From positions 496,001 to 560,000 of the forward strand of contig NZ_CP029161.1 in assembly GCF_003096055.1 (NCBI RefSeq): 64,000 nt of DNA, in the 5' to 3' direction. Of this stretch, positions 8,679 to 17,695 are shown one piece after another. Under the pieces are notes generated by a model. The model saw only the letters and a program-made list of their open reading frames with translations. It was not told where the DNA came from and searched no databases. The position numbers were made by a program, and so were the translations under genes. Source of the DNA: Buchnera aphidicola (Melanaphis sacchari) (GTDB taxonomy: Bacteria > Pseudomonadota > Gammaproteobacteria > Enterobacterales > Enterobacteriaceae). Each line of letters opens with the position of its first letter. Positions within the stretch are counted from its first letter, which is position 1.

Positions 8679-9290
8679 TTATAAAGAAAATAATAATGGT
8701 ATTTTTTTTATAAAAATTACTGTTCTTTTTACAGCATTTGAAACAGATTGCGGTGTAATAGTAGCACCTGTAAATTGCTCAATTTTTCCGCCATACTTTT
8801 CAACTAAAAAATGATGATCATTTAAATTTTTTACGCGCATATTATTAAATTTAGTAATCCAATTGGAACGAGATATTTCAATATTATCTCCAATTCCTGG
8901 CGTTTCCTTGTGCGACAATACTCTTACACCAATAATTTTTCCATTAAAATACGCTGCAACTAAAATATGAATAGATCCGGAATAACCATCTGGAGCAATG
9001 CTTTCAACAATAGCGCCTTCTTCTTTATGATTATTATTTAATAATAACCATACGTTATGATTATTTTTGTCTCCCAATAAATTATCTTGTACTAAATACG
9101 AATTTTTTCTGATATGATTTCGCATATTTAATGGTAAAACTTGTTCTAGAAACACTTTTTTTTCCTTTTCTTGTTGATATAATATTTTCTCTTTTGTTAA
9201 GTAATTAACATAAACTACAATAGATAAAAAAATAGAAGAAAAAATACTGATCAAAAATGAATTTATTAATATTTCTTTAAAAAATTTCAT
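8679..9290 (-). CDS. rsxG: Rsx/Rnf complex subunit RsxG (FMN-binding)
   Basis: This 203-residue protein has one N-terminal membrane anchor (about 10-30) and a periplasmic FMN-binding domain. The covalent-flavin motif FTGATITPQSV lies near residues 173-183, where the threonine of GATxT carries FMN by phosphoester linkage in this family. GYSGSIHILVAA (about 102-113) and HKETPGIGD (about 129-137) are also typical. The length is close to E. coli RsxG (206). The start codon overlaps the rsxD stop by 4 bases, so translation is coupled. Confidence 0.94.
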   Translation of the reverse strand: MKFFKEILINSFLISIFSSIFLSIVVYVNYLTKEKILYQQEKEKKVFLEQVLPLNMRNHIRKNSYLVQDNLLGDKNNHNVWLLLNNNHKEEGAIVESIAPDGYSGSIHILVAAYFNGKIIGVRVLSHKETPGIGDNIEISRSNWITKFNNMRVKNLNDHHFLVEKYGGKIEQFTGATITPQSVSNAVKRTVIFIKKIPLLFSL

Positions 9291-10285
9291 ATATTTTTAT
9301 GACCATATCCAGGTGTTTTTATAAAATGATCAATTAAAGGAACAAGCATATTTGAAAATAATACTGCAAATGCAACTCCATCAGGATAATCGCTGTAATT
9401 TCGAATCAACCAAGTTAAAATTCCAATAATTCCAGCAAAAATTACTTTTCCTAAATTAGTAGATGCAGTTGTAACTGGATCAGTCGCAATAAAAAAAGCA
9501 CACATCATTGTGCCCCCTGAAAAAACATGAAATAAAGGAGAAAGAAAAAAACTCTTTGATAAAAAATAACTTATACTGGAAAGTATAGTAAAAACAGTCA
9601 AAAAACTAAATGGAATGCGCCAACAAATAATTTTTTTATATAACAAATATAAACCTCCTAACAAAAAACCTATATTTATATATAAACATGAAGAAATAAC
9701 CGTTTTATCGTTTTTGATTATTAATTTTTCTTGATAACGATGATCAAAGTGAGATTTAGTTTTAAAGTTATCTAAAGGAGTAGCTTCTGTAAAAAATTCA
9801 GGACATATCTTTAGATTATTATTACGCTCTTTTTGCTTCACCAAAATTGTACAATGATCATTGTTATTTTTATGCCAAGAATTAATATATAAAGGAAATG
9901 ATATTAATAATACAACGTAACCAATCATTGCTGGATTAAAAATGTTTTGCCCTAATCCTCCATATAAATGTTTAGAAACAATAATAGAAAAAAATGAACC
10001 TATAAAAATTATCCATAAAGGTAATAAAGGTGGTATACTTAAACTGAGCAAAATACTACTAACAAAAGATGAATTATCAAATAAATGATTTTTTATATCT
10101 TTACTACCTAGTTTAAGAGCAATAAATTCAAATAATAAAGAAATTGATGAAAAATAAAATAACTGGATTAATACATCCCATCCAAAAAAATATAATTCAA
10201 CTAAAAATCCAGGAAAACAAGCTAAAACAACTAAAAACATTATTTTTCTGACATTGTAAGTATTACAAATATAAGGAATATTCAT
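9287..10285 (-). CDS. rsxD: Rsx/Rnf complex membrane subunit RsxD
   Basis: This 332-residue polytopic subunit is related to NqrB. The flavin-binding threonine of the family lies in FTEATPLDNFKT (T169 here; T187 region in E. coli). YGGLGQNIFNPAMIGYVVLL (about 108-127) and the closing DYPDGVAFAVLFSNMLVPLID are strongly conserved. It is about 20 residues shorter than E. coli RsxD, mostly in the loop around 140-165, which is Lys/Asn-rich here. It overlaps rsxG by 4 bases and follows rsxC by 50 bases. Confidence 0.94.
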   Translation of the reverse strand: MNIPYICNTYNVRKIMFLVVLACFPGFLVELYFFGWDVLIQLFYFSSISLLFEFIALKLGSKDIKNHLFDNSSFVSSILLSLSIPPLLPLWIIFIGSFFSIIVSKHLYGGLGQNIFNPAMIGYVVLLISFPLYINSWHKNNNDHCTILVKQKERNNNLKICPEFFTEATPLDNFKTKSHFDHRYQEKLIIKNDKTVISSCLYINIGFLLGGLYLLYKKIICWRIPFSFLTVFTILSSISYFLSKSFFLSPLFHVFSGGTMMCAFFIATDPVTTASTNLGKVIFAGIIGILTWLIRNYSDYPDGVAFAVLFSNMLVPLIDHFIKTPGYGHKNI

Positions 10286-10335
10286 TTTAATAAATTATCG
10301 TATTTAATAGAAAAAGCGTGGTAGAAGAATATATT

Positions 10336-11907
10336 TTATTTTTTTAGTTTTGCGCGTTCTATAGCTTCATGTAACATTTTTCTTCTAATTTCTTTTTGTT
10401 CTTTTTTTACATTTTCTATATTTTTAGAAAAACTTTGTTTAGATTTATGCAGAGAACCATCTATAAAAGAATTCTTTTTTTGGTTAAATAATCTTTTTTC
10501 TCTATTCTTGAAGCAAGATAAAAAAAATTTTTTACGATTATTTTCTAAATTTATATCTTTTTGTATTCTTTTTTCTTTTTTAAAGTATTTAACTAAAGGA
10601 ATATTACTAGGACATACTTTGTCACATATTCGACATTGAATGCAATCCATAATATTTAATTTTTGTGTCATTTGATGATTATTATTTTTAGAATATAAAT
10701 ACATTTTTTGAGGAATTAAGTTTACTGGGCATAAATTAGTACAATATCCACAATTAATACATGGATACTGAATGATATTTTCATTATTTTTTTTATTTTT
10801 TATGTAAATACAATTTGTACCTTTAAATATAGAATCATTTAAATCAGTTATAATATTACTCATAAAAATACCTCCAGAACATATTTCTTGATGTATATTA
10901 TTCGTAATATTAAGATGATTTAAAAAAAAACGAACAGGGGTTCCTATTTTAACCCAAAAATTTTTAGAAAAAGTATTATTTTTATTGTTATTTAAAAAAC
11001 TAACAACTCTTTGAATAAGAGGCTCACCGTTAATAATAGCTCTTTTGATAGCATATACAGTAGAAACGTTAAAAACAAGATACCCTATGTTAATAGAGTG
11101 CTTTAAATGAGGCACTTCTTTTCCTATTAAAGATTTGATAAGTATTTTACTGCTACCACCAGGATATTTTTTTTTCATAATAAAAATTTTAAAAAATGGC
11201 TTATTTTTAATTTTTCTTTTTATATCTTTTATTAAATTTACTTTATCTTGTTGTATAGCAATTAAAATATTTTTAGTTTTAGATATCCAAGATATAATTT
11301 CACATCCTAGAATAATTTCATTGAGATAATTTTTTATCAAAGAAAAATCTGCCGTGATATATGGATCGCTTTCAACAGCATTTATAATTAATGTATGTGC
11401 TTTGTTAATACTTAATTTTAATTTTCTAGAAGATGGAAATTGACCACCTCCAAGACCAACTATTCCTAATTTATGAATTTTTTTAATTAAATTTTCAGAA
11501 GTATATTTTTTATAATTCGTAATTTTTTTTAATCTAATCCATTGATCTAAATAGTCAGAAATGATAACAATTTTTATTTGTTTTTTAGAGCTATGAGAAA
11601 TTTTTTTTATCCAACCAGAAGTAGGTGAATGAATAGGGACAATATAATCATCTCCAGAAGTTAGAGGTTGACCACATAAAACTCTTTGATTAATTTTTAC
11701 ATTTAATTTTATTTCTTTAAAATTACTGCTGTTTAAAAAAATATAAAATTCTTTAGGTAAGGGCACATAATTTAAAAAATATTCACTGTATTTTTCTTTT
11801 ATCGGAAAACATTGAACGCCACCTTTAAAATTATATATTTTTTTCTTTTTAAAAAAATTAACAAATAGTTTTTTTAAAAATTTTATAAAAAAAAATAATT
11901 TTAACAT
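10336..11907 (-). CDS. rsxC: Rsx/Rnf complex Fe-S subunit RsxC
   Basis: This 523-residue subunit is the proposed electron-entry module of Rsx, with a NuoF-like region followed by two 4Fe-4S motifs: CINCGYCTNLCP (about 388-399) and CIQCRICDKVCP (about 427-438). E. coli RsxC has 740 residues; the missing part is its Ala/Lys-rich C-terminal repeat region, which is shortened here to a Lys-rich tail. The conserved glycine-rich loop GLGGAGFPTGVK reads GLGGGQFPSSRK (about 152-163) and the ECEPYIT motif reads ESDPYIT, so nucleotide binding may be altered. It has a 1-base gap to rsxB and 50 bases to rsxD. Confidence 0.93.
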   Translation of the reverse strand: MLKLFFFIKFLKKLFVNFFKKKKIYNFKGGVQCFPIKEKYSEYFLNYVPLPKEFYIFLNSSNFKEIKLNVKINQRVLCGQPLTSGDDYIVPIHSPTSGWIKKISHSSKKQIKIVIISDYLDQWIRLKKITNYKKYTSENLIKKIHKLGIVGLGGGQFPSSRKLKLSINKAHTLIINAVESDPYITADFSLIKNYLNEIILGCEIISWISKTKNILIAIQQDKVNLIKDIKRKIKNKPFFKIFIMKKKYPGGSSKILIKSLIGKEVPHLKHSINIGYLVFNVSTVYAIKRAIINGEPLIQRVVSFLNNNKNNTFSKNFWVKIGTPVRFFLNHLNITNNIHQEICSGGIFMSNIITDLNDSIFKGTNCIYIKNKKNNENIIQYPCINCGYCTNLCPVNLIPQKMYLYSKNNNHQMTQKLNIMDCIQCRICDKVCPSNIPLVKYFKKEKRIQKDINLENNRKKFFLSCFKNREKRLFNQKKNSFIDGSLHKSKQSFSKNIENVKKEQKEIRRKMLHEAIERAKLKK

Positions 11908-11908
11908 T

Positions 11909-12406
11909 TCATGTTGTTCTTTTAATTATTTGTATACAATTTGTTGGACAATGCAATAGACAAATATTACAACCAGTACAATTATTTGGTAAAACTGTAT
12001 GTATAAAATTAGGCGCTCCAACTATTGCATCTACTGGACAAAACGATGCACATTTAGAACATCCTACACAATTTTCTTCATTAATCCAGACAATAGTATT
12101 TTTCTTTTTTCTGCCTTCTTCGCTTATATTTTTAGATACATTCTCTATATTTAATACTTGAGAAATCTTTAATATTAAATCATTTCCACCAGGTAAACAT
12201 TTATCAAATTTTTCATTTTTATTTACTATTGCTTTTGCATAAGGAAAACATCCAGAATAACCACATTGTCCACATTGACTTTGAGGTAATAACTGATTAA
12301 TTGCTTCTATAATAGGATATTTTTTTTTCGGAAAAATATATATACTAAAACTAAGTAAAAATCCTAATAAAAATAAAAAAATAGAAAATATGATAACTAT
12401 GTACAT
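11909..12406 (-). CDS. rsxB: Rsx/Rnf complex ferredoxin-like subunit RsxB
   Basis: This 165-residue subunit has one N-terminal membrane segment (about 3-24). A four-cysteine cluster follows (CGQCGYSGC near 49-57 plus a Cys in KCLPGG), then two 4Fe-4S ferredoxin motifs: [14 protein letters not shown] (about 112-125) and [12 protein letters not shown] (about 142-153). E. coli RsxB has 192 residues; the C-terminal tail is trimmed. It is packed between rsxA (2 bases) and rsxC (1 base), so it is certainly cotranscribed. Confidence 0.95.
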   Translation of the reverse strand: MYIVIIFSIFLFLLGFLLSFSIYIFPKKKYPIIEAINQLLPQSQCGQCGYSGCFPYAKAIVNKNEKFDKCLPGGNDLILKISQVLNIENVSKNISEEGRKKKNTIVWINEENCVGCSKCASFCPVDAIVGAPNFIHTVLPNNCTGCNICLLHCPTNCIQIIKRTT

Positions 12407-12408
12407 AA

Positions 12409-12990
12409 CTAATTTTTTATTAAACCTCTAAAACCCATAAATATAAGAGACATTAAGCTAATAGTAATAAGCGCAATAGGAGCTCCTTGAAAAATTAAGG
12501 GTACATCTGATAAAGATATACGCTCACGTATACTAGAAAATATAATCATAACTAAAGAAAAACCTAAAGACGCACTAATTCCATAAAATAAAGAATCTAA
12601 AAAAACGTGATTTAAGTAAAGACTAAATAATGGAATCGCCAAAACGGCACAATTTGTCGTAATCAAAGGTAGATAAATACCAAGTATACGATATAAAAGA
12701 GGACTGGCATTTTGTAAAAATATCTCTAAAAATTGTACTCCACATGAAATAATTAACATATATATTATAGTTCTCAAATAAAATAAATTAAATGGAATTA
12801 AAATAAAAAAGTTAATTAACCATAATAATATTGTTGAAATTATAATGACGAAAGTAGTAGACAAACTGATACCAATAGCCATTTCTAATCGACTTGAAGC
12901 CCCTAAAAAAGGACATAAACCTAAGAACTTTACTAAAATAAAGTTATCAATTAATATATTTGATAAAAATAAAAAAAAATAAAATTTCAT
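12409..12990 (-). CDS. rsxA: Rsx/Rnf complex membrane subunit RsxA
   Basis: This 193-residue polytopic subunit is related to NqrE and has the exact E. coli length when started at 12990. That ATG has GGA about 8 bases upstream and begins MKFYFFLF, aligning with E. coli MTDYLLLF. An upstream ATG at 13032 would add 14 residues without a homologous counterpart, so I prefer the inner start. [15 protein letters not shown] (about 22-36) and [16 protein letters not shown] are family hallmarks. It is the first gene of rsxABCDGE. Buchnera uses of Rsx (SoxR reduction versus ion-coupled electron transfer) cannot be told from this window. Confidence 0.95.
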   Translation of the reverse strand: MKFYFFLFLSNILIDNFILVKFLGLCPFLGASSRLEMAIGISLSTTFVIIISTILLWLINFFILIPFNLFYLRTIIYMLIISCGVQFLEIFLQNASPLLYRILGIYLPLITTNCAVLAIPLFSLYLNHVFLDSLFYGISASLGFSLVMIIFSSIRERISLSDVPLIFQGAPIALITISLMSLIFMGFRGLIKN

Positions 12991-13040
12991 GAAATAATTC
13001 CATAAATTTATATAAAAAATATTTTTATTCAATAAAATTC

Positions 13041-13661
13041 TTATAAAATAAAATTATTCTTTTTAAGAAAACGCTCTGTTGTATCTACAATAATTTGAGT
13101 ACAAGAATCAATTTCAATATTTACTAAATAACCAACTTTTTTTTGACTCATAGTTGTTGATAACAACGTTTCCGGTATAAAACTTACGGAAAACATATTA
13201 TTTATAATTTTCCCAACAGTTAAACTAATGCCATCTATACAAATAAAACCTTTATAAAAAATATACTTCATCAAGTAAGAATCTGACATTTGAAACCATA
13301 AAGTATAATTTTCATCTAATTTTAATATTTTATTAATTATCGCGGTATTCATAACATGGCCTGATATTATATGTCCTCCAATTTCGTCTCCATATTTTAT
13401 AGACCTTTCAATATTAACATAATCTCCTATATTTAAAATACCTAAATTAGTGCTTTCTAAAGTAATCTGCATAATATCAAAAATAACGTTAAATTTATCA
13501 ATACCTTTTACAGTTAAACAACATCCATTATGAGCAACAGAATCACCAATCTTTAAATCTTTTAATAATGCAGGAGAAAACCTTACAGTATAAGTATGAA
13601 ATTTTTTCTTCTTCTTAATTTCAATGATCTTTGAGATACCACCAACAATACCTGAAAACAT
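13041..13661 (-). CDS. ribE: Riboflavin synthase alpha subunit
   Basis: This enzyme dismutates two 6,7-dimethyl-8-ribityllumazine molecules to riboflavin. The 206-residue protein begins MFSGIVGG, the invariant family start, and shows the internal duplication of lumazine-binding domains: one around residues 1-95 with NGCCLTV near 46-52, and one around 96-195 with GHIISGHV near 97-104 and GISLTVG near 144-150. E. coli RibE (also called RibC) has 213 residues. Riboflavin feeds the flavin-requiring Rsx subunits and AroC encoded nearby. It sits 50 bases upstream of rsxA on the same strand. Confidence 0.95.
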   Translation of the reverse strand: MFSGIVGGISKIIEIKKKKKFHTYTVRFSPALLKDLKIGDSVAHNGCCLTVKGIDKFNVIFDIMQITLESTNLGILNIGDYVNIERSIKYGDEIGGHIISGHVMNTAIINKILKLDENYTLWFQMSDSYLMKYIFYKGFICIDGISLTVGKIINNMFSVSFIPETLLSTTMSQKKVGYLVNIEIDSCTQIIVDTTERFLKKNNFIL

Positions 13662-13713
13662 AACATTCCTTTAAGATAAAAATTTAATATGTTGATAAAT
13701 TTTAAAATACTAT

Positions 13714-13743
13714 TTGTATAAAATACAAATACTATTATATAAT
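13714..13743 (+). promoter_or_regulatory. Probable promoter of tRNA-Val(GAC)
   Basis: TTGTAT at 13714-13719 and a perfect TATAAT at 13738-13743 are separated by 18 bases, placing initiation about 20 bases before the tRNA. The -35 lies inside a 9-bp inverted repeat (TATTTGTAT, AAA, ATACAAATA; 13711-13731). A+T-rich DNA gives chance matches, so support comes mainly from position. Confidence 0.45.
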
Positions 13744-13771
13744 AAAAAATTAATTTCTTTTTTTTAAATTT

Positions 13772-13845
13772 ACGTTCGTAGCTCAACAGGTTAGAGCGCT
13801 ACCATGACATGGTAGAAGTTAGTGGTTCAAGTCCACTCGAACGTA
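13772..13845 (+). tRNA. tRNA-Val, anticodon GAC
   Basis: The acceptor arms ACGTTCG and CGAACGT pair fully. The D stem GCTC/GAGC, anticodon stem CTACC/GGTAG with loop ATGACAT (anticodon GAC), and T stem AGTGG/CCACT with loop TTCAAGT are all intact. The discriminator is A and CCA is not encoded, so Cca must add it. E. coli valV/valW lie near ribE in the same way. It reads GTC/GTT valine codons. Confidence 0.97.
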
Positions 13846-13882
13846 TATAAAAAATAAAATACTTTTTAAAGATAAATAATTA

Positions 13883-15198
13883 ATGATAATTAATACTATT
13901 AAAAAACATAAAGAAAAAAAATTTTTAATAGCATACAGTGGTGGCATGGACTCTACAGTACTATTGTATAAAATGTTAAAAATAAAAAAAAAATACCTGA
14001 TATTCAAATACGTGCTATTCACATCGACCATAATCTTTACTCAAACTCAAAAAGTTGGAAAAATCATTGTATAAATACTTGTAAAAAAAACAAAATACCA
14101 TTAATAATTGAAAAAATTTTTTATGATTTAAAAAAAATTTCTGAAGAAGTATTGAGAATAAAAAGATATAATCTTATTTACAAACATTTATACTTTGATG
14201 AAATATTATTAACAGGTCATCATTTAAACGATCAATGCGAAACATTAATTTTAGCTTTAAAAAGAGGTAGCGGGCCTACTGGAATCTCCGGGATGTCTAA
14301 AAAAAATAACTTAGGAGAAAAAAAAATAATACGACCTTTGTTAAAAGAAACAAAAAAAGAACTAAAAAAATGGGCACAGAAAAATAATTTAACGTGGATT
14401 AAAGATTTTAGCAATTACAATATTAATCATGATCGTAATTTCATACGACATAAAATCATTCCAATATTAGAAAAAAGATGGCCTTTCTTTTTAAGAAATT
14501 GCTTCCGAACAACTACTATATGTAAACAAGAAGTAAAATTAAAAAATATATTTTTAGAAAAAAAAATAAAAAATTTTATTAATTCAAGTAACGATTTAAA
14601 TATTAAAAAATTTAATCAAATGCCTAAAGAAATAGTTAAAGAACTCATCAGATATTGGATATTGTCAAAAAATGTTAAAGCTCCATCATACAAAATAATT
14701 AAATGTATTTACAAAGAAGTTATATTTAGTAAAAAAGACGCTAATCCAAAAATTATTATTCAAAAAAATACAATTAGACGTTATAAAAATTTTCTTTATT
14801 TTATAAAAAACCAGGAAAAAATTAATAATATTTTATTATTTTGGCATGATACAGAAAAAAAAATTAATCTTCCAAATAACCTAGGTTATTTAGTAAAAAA
14901 TAATCAAGGTATAAAAATTCCTGCTCCTAAAAAAAGTCAATTAATTAATATTCGATTTCAACATGAAGGAAAAATATTGATTTTAGGTCGTGATAAAAGA
15001 AGAAAAATGAAAAAAATTTGGCAAGAACATAACGTGCCACCATGGTTTCGCAATCAAATTCCTCTTTTATTTTATGACGATTATTTTATTAGTGCATTAG
15101 GTATATTTACCGTTATAAACGAAAAAAAATATAAGAATTCTTGGAGAATATCTTGGATAAACAAAATAAAAAATAATAATTCATTTTTATTTTATTAA
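13883..15198 (+). CDS. tilS: tRNA(Ile)-lysidine synthase, interrupted at an A10 tract
   Basis: TilS converts C34 of tRNA-Ile(CAU) to lysidine so that AUA is read as isoleucine. The ATG at 13883 opens a frame with the PP-loop YSGGMDST (about residues 18-25) that stops after 63 codons. The rest is open one frame over, up to 15198. The switch falls at ten A's (13984-13993). One added A gives a continuous 438-residue protein (E. coli 432), with IRAIHIDHNL directly after the tract as in E. coli, GHHLNDQCET, KRGSGPTGISGM and the C-terminal KKIWQEHNVPPWFR all intact. AUA is common in this A+T-rich genome, so the function should be essential. I read it as a functional gene needing slippage, or a sequencing error, not a pseudogene. 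It converges on metG with 2 bases between. Confidence 0.85.
13984..13993 (+). repeat. A10 homopolymer in tilS
   Basis: Ten consecutive A's in the coding strand mark the frame break of tilS. Codons before it are in the frame of 13883; homologous codons after it need one extra A. Confidence 0.95.
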
Positions 15199-15200
15199 TT

Positions 15201-16841
15201 TTAATATTTATTAATATAATTTAAAAATTCTTTAGCATTAATTCGCTCGTATAATTTATGAAATTTATTAATTTTATGAGATAACAAAGGTTTTTCAATA
15301 TTCTTCCAAGTTAGTTTAGACATTAAAAAAAGTTCTGATTTTTTGGCTAAAACTGGAATAATTGGTTTTAAAAAAATTATAATTATTCTAAACAAATTAA
15401 TTCCCATGGTACAAATCATATGAACAGTATTTGTATTCCCATTTTTAACGTTTATCTTCCATGGTTTTTTTTTATTAATATATTGATTAGCTACATCTAA
15501 TAATTTCATACATTCTCGAACAACTAAATTAAAATTACGATTTTCAAAAAATTCTTCAATGCTTTTTTTCGAATTTACAAAATTTTTATATAATTTATAA
15601 TTTTCTAATTCATTAGATAAAAAACCATCAAAATACTTATAAATAAATACAGAAGTTCTAGAAGCTAAATTAACTAGTTTATTAACAATATCATTGTTGA
15701 TTTTATAAATAAAATCATCTACATTCATTTCAATATCATTAATATTATTTGTTAATTTACTAGCATAATAGTAACGTAAACTATCAGAATCAAAGAATTT
15801 AATCCAATCCGAAGATTTAATTAATAAACCTCTAGATTTTGATAGCTTCGAACCATTAACAGTTAAATGACCGTGAACAAAAATACCGCTGGGCTTACGA
15901 AAAGAAGAAGATTCTAATATCGCTGGCCAAAACAAAGTATGAAAGTAAATAATATCTTTTCCAATAAAATGATATATTTCACATTGAGAATCTTGATTCC
16001 AAAACTCTTCAAAATTTATATTTTTATTTTTATAACATAAATTTTTAAAAGCACTCATATAACCAATAGGAGCATCTAACCAAACGTAAAAATATTTATT
16101 TGAAAAATTTGGCACTTTAAAACCAAAATAAGGAGCATCTCTAGAAATTCCCCATTCTTTTAAACCTATTTTTAACCATTCTTCAGTTTTTTTGACTACT
16201 GATTTACTTAAAACCCCAGAATGTATCCAAGAATTTAACATATCAGAAAAAATCGGTAAATTAAAATATAAATGCTTTGTACTTTTTAAGACCGGAGTAG
16301 CACCAGAAATAACAGAAACAGGATTTATTAAATCTACAGGTTCATAAGTAGAGCTACATATTTCGCAATGATCTCCGTATTGATCTTTAGCACTACAAAG
16401 AGGGCAAATTCCTTTAATAAATCTATCTGGTAAAAAAATATTTTTTATATTATCATAAAATTGAAAAATTCTTTTTTTAAAAACAAGTTTTTTCTTGGTT
16501 AAAGATAAAAATATCTTTCTCAATAAGAATAAATTTTCTACGCTATGTGTAGTATGATAATTATCATGAAAAATATTAAAATTTAAAAAATCTTTTTTAT
16601 GCTCTTCTTGAATTTTTTTAATTAATTTTTTTGGTGAAATACCTAAACTTTGAGCTTTTAAAATAATAGCAGTACCATGAGAATCATCTGCTGAAACAAA
16701 CCAAACTTCATTATTGCGCATTCTTTGATAACGCACCCAAATATCTGCCTGAATATGTTCAAGCATATGTCCAATATGAATAGAACCATTGGCATAAGGT
16801 AAAGCGCAAGTTACTAAAATTTTTCTAAATGCGTGAGACAT
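15201..16841 (-). CDS. metG: Methionyl-tRNA synthetase, lacking the C-terminal domain
   Basis: This class I synthetase has 546 residues. HIGH motif HIGHML lies near residues 22-27, the zinc knuckle CPLC...CEIC near 146-162, the KMSKS loop as KLSKSRG near 332-338, and WLDAPIGYMSAFKNLC near 253-268. It ends at a point matching about residue 550 of the 677-residue E. coli enzyme, so the C-terminal OB-fold tRNA-binding/dimerisation domain is missing. tilS ends 2 bases beyond the stop on the other strand, leaving no room for a lost exon or frameshift. E. coli MetRS truncated near this point is monomeric and active, so function is expected. Confidence 0.95.
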   Translation of the reverse strand: MSHAFRKILVTCALPYANGSIHIGHMLEHIQADIWVRYQRMRNNEVWFVSADDSHGTAIILKAQSLGISPKKLIKKIQEEHKKDFLNFNIFHDNYHTTHSVENLFLLRKIFLSLTKKKLVFKKRIFQFYDNIKNIFLPDRFIKGICPLCSAKDQYGDHCEICSSTYEPVDLINPVSVISGATPVLKSTKHLYFNLPIFSDMLNSWIHSGVLSKSVVKKTEEWLKIGLKEWGISRDAPYFGFKVPNFSNKYFYVWLDAPIGYMSAFKNLCYKNKNINFEEFWNQDSQCEIYHFIGKDIIYFHTLFWPAILESSSFRKPSGIFVHGHLTVNGSKLSKSRGLLIKSSDWIKFFDSDSLRYYYASKLTNNINDIEMNVDDFIYKINNDIVNKLVNLASRTSVFIYKYFDGFLSNELENYKLYKNFVNSKKSIEEFFENRNFNLVVRECMKLLDVANQYINKKKPWKINVKNGNTNTVHMICTMGINLFRIIIIFLKPIIPVLAKKSELFLMSKLTWKNIEKPLLSHKINKFHKLYERINAKEFLNYINKY

Positions 16842-16954
16842 GATATTTTATATCTTTAAAATAAAATGATATAATATACAAAATTTAATGAATCGTAAAC
16901 TATTCATTTAAAGACGTAATAAATATTTTAATTAAAAATTCAAAAATAAAAAAT

Positions 16955-17536
16955 TTATTCTTTATAAATACGACTTGGAACAACACCTTTTTGAATTTTA
17001 TATTTTGCTTCATAACGAGAGTTATAAGGATGTCTCACTGATTGAGAAAGTAACTCAAAACTCAATGCTGCAATCTTTATTCCAGGACTTAAAACCAAAA
17101 CTAAACTACCTGCATTAAATATTTCTAAAACAATATTTCCATTCCAACCTGGATCAATACGATGGGATGTTACATGAATCATTAAACCAAGTCTTGCTAA
17201 AGAAGAGCGACCATCCAACCAACCAACTAAATTATCAGGTAAAGTAATGCTTTCTAAAGTAGAAAACAAAGCTAAAGATCCTGGTTTTAAAAAAAAAGGT
17301 TTTTCTTTAGAGAAAATTTCTTCCTCGCTCATAGAATTTTTTAAATCTAAATCAATTTTTTTTTGAGAATTTGTTAAATCAATACAAGAAATAATATGAT
17401 CATAAAAAATACGAAATTTATTACCAAGATGAAGATCAAGCGTCACTCCATTAATCACTTCATTTTTTGGATAAGGCGTAATAATTAATTTTTTTTTATT
17501 TAGCCATATTTTAATATCTTTGTCACACAATCGCAT
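16955..17536 (-). CDS. dcd: dCTP deaminase
   Basis: Dcd deaminates dCTP to dUTP, the main route to dTTP in enterobacteria. Starting at 17536 gives 193 residues, the E. coli length, beginning MRLCDKDI. AGGTAAG lies just upstream of that ATG. An earlier in-frame ATG at 17578 would add 14 unmatched residues and is rejected. GRSSLARLG (about 109-117) and the catalytic HRIDPGWNGNIVLEIFN region with Glu138 are conserved. It lies between metG and gnd on the same strand. Confidence 0.95.
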   Translation of the reverse strand: MRLCDKDIKIWLNKKKLIITPYPKNEVINGVTLDLHLGNKFRIFYDHIISCIDLTNSQKKIDLDLKNSMSEEEIFSKEKPFFLKPGSLALFSTLESITLPDNLVGWLDGRSSLARLGLMIHVTSHRIDPGWNGNIVLEIFNAGSLVLVLSPGIKIAALSFELLSQSVRHPYNSRYEAKYKIQKGVVPSRIYKE

Positions 17537-17579
17537 TTTCTTACCTATGCATAAATATATGTTATCAAATAATATCATT

Positions 17580-17620
17580 AATAGCAGATAGATATATGTT
17601 TTATATTATCTTCTGCTATT
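17580..17620 (-). terminator. Hairpin between gnd and dcd
   Basis: AATAGCAGA (17580-17588) and TCTGCTATT (17612-17620) form a perfect 9-bp stem around a 23-base A+T loop. It lies 76 bases beyond the gnd stop and 44 bases upstream of the dcd start on the minus strand. It may end the gnd transcript or structure the dcd leader. There is no clear U-tract. Confidence 0.4.
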
Positions 17621-17695
17621 CTGAATAGTTAATTATTTATAAAATGTTATGATTAATATTTTCTAATAAAAATTTATATTGATTTTATTAAAAAA

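Noticed and set aside
12991..13032. N-terminal extension of rsxA
   Set aside because: Fourteen residues without homology; the inner ATG has a better binding site and the exact family length.
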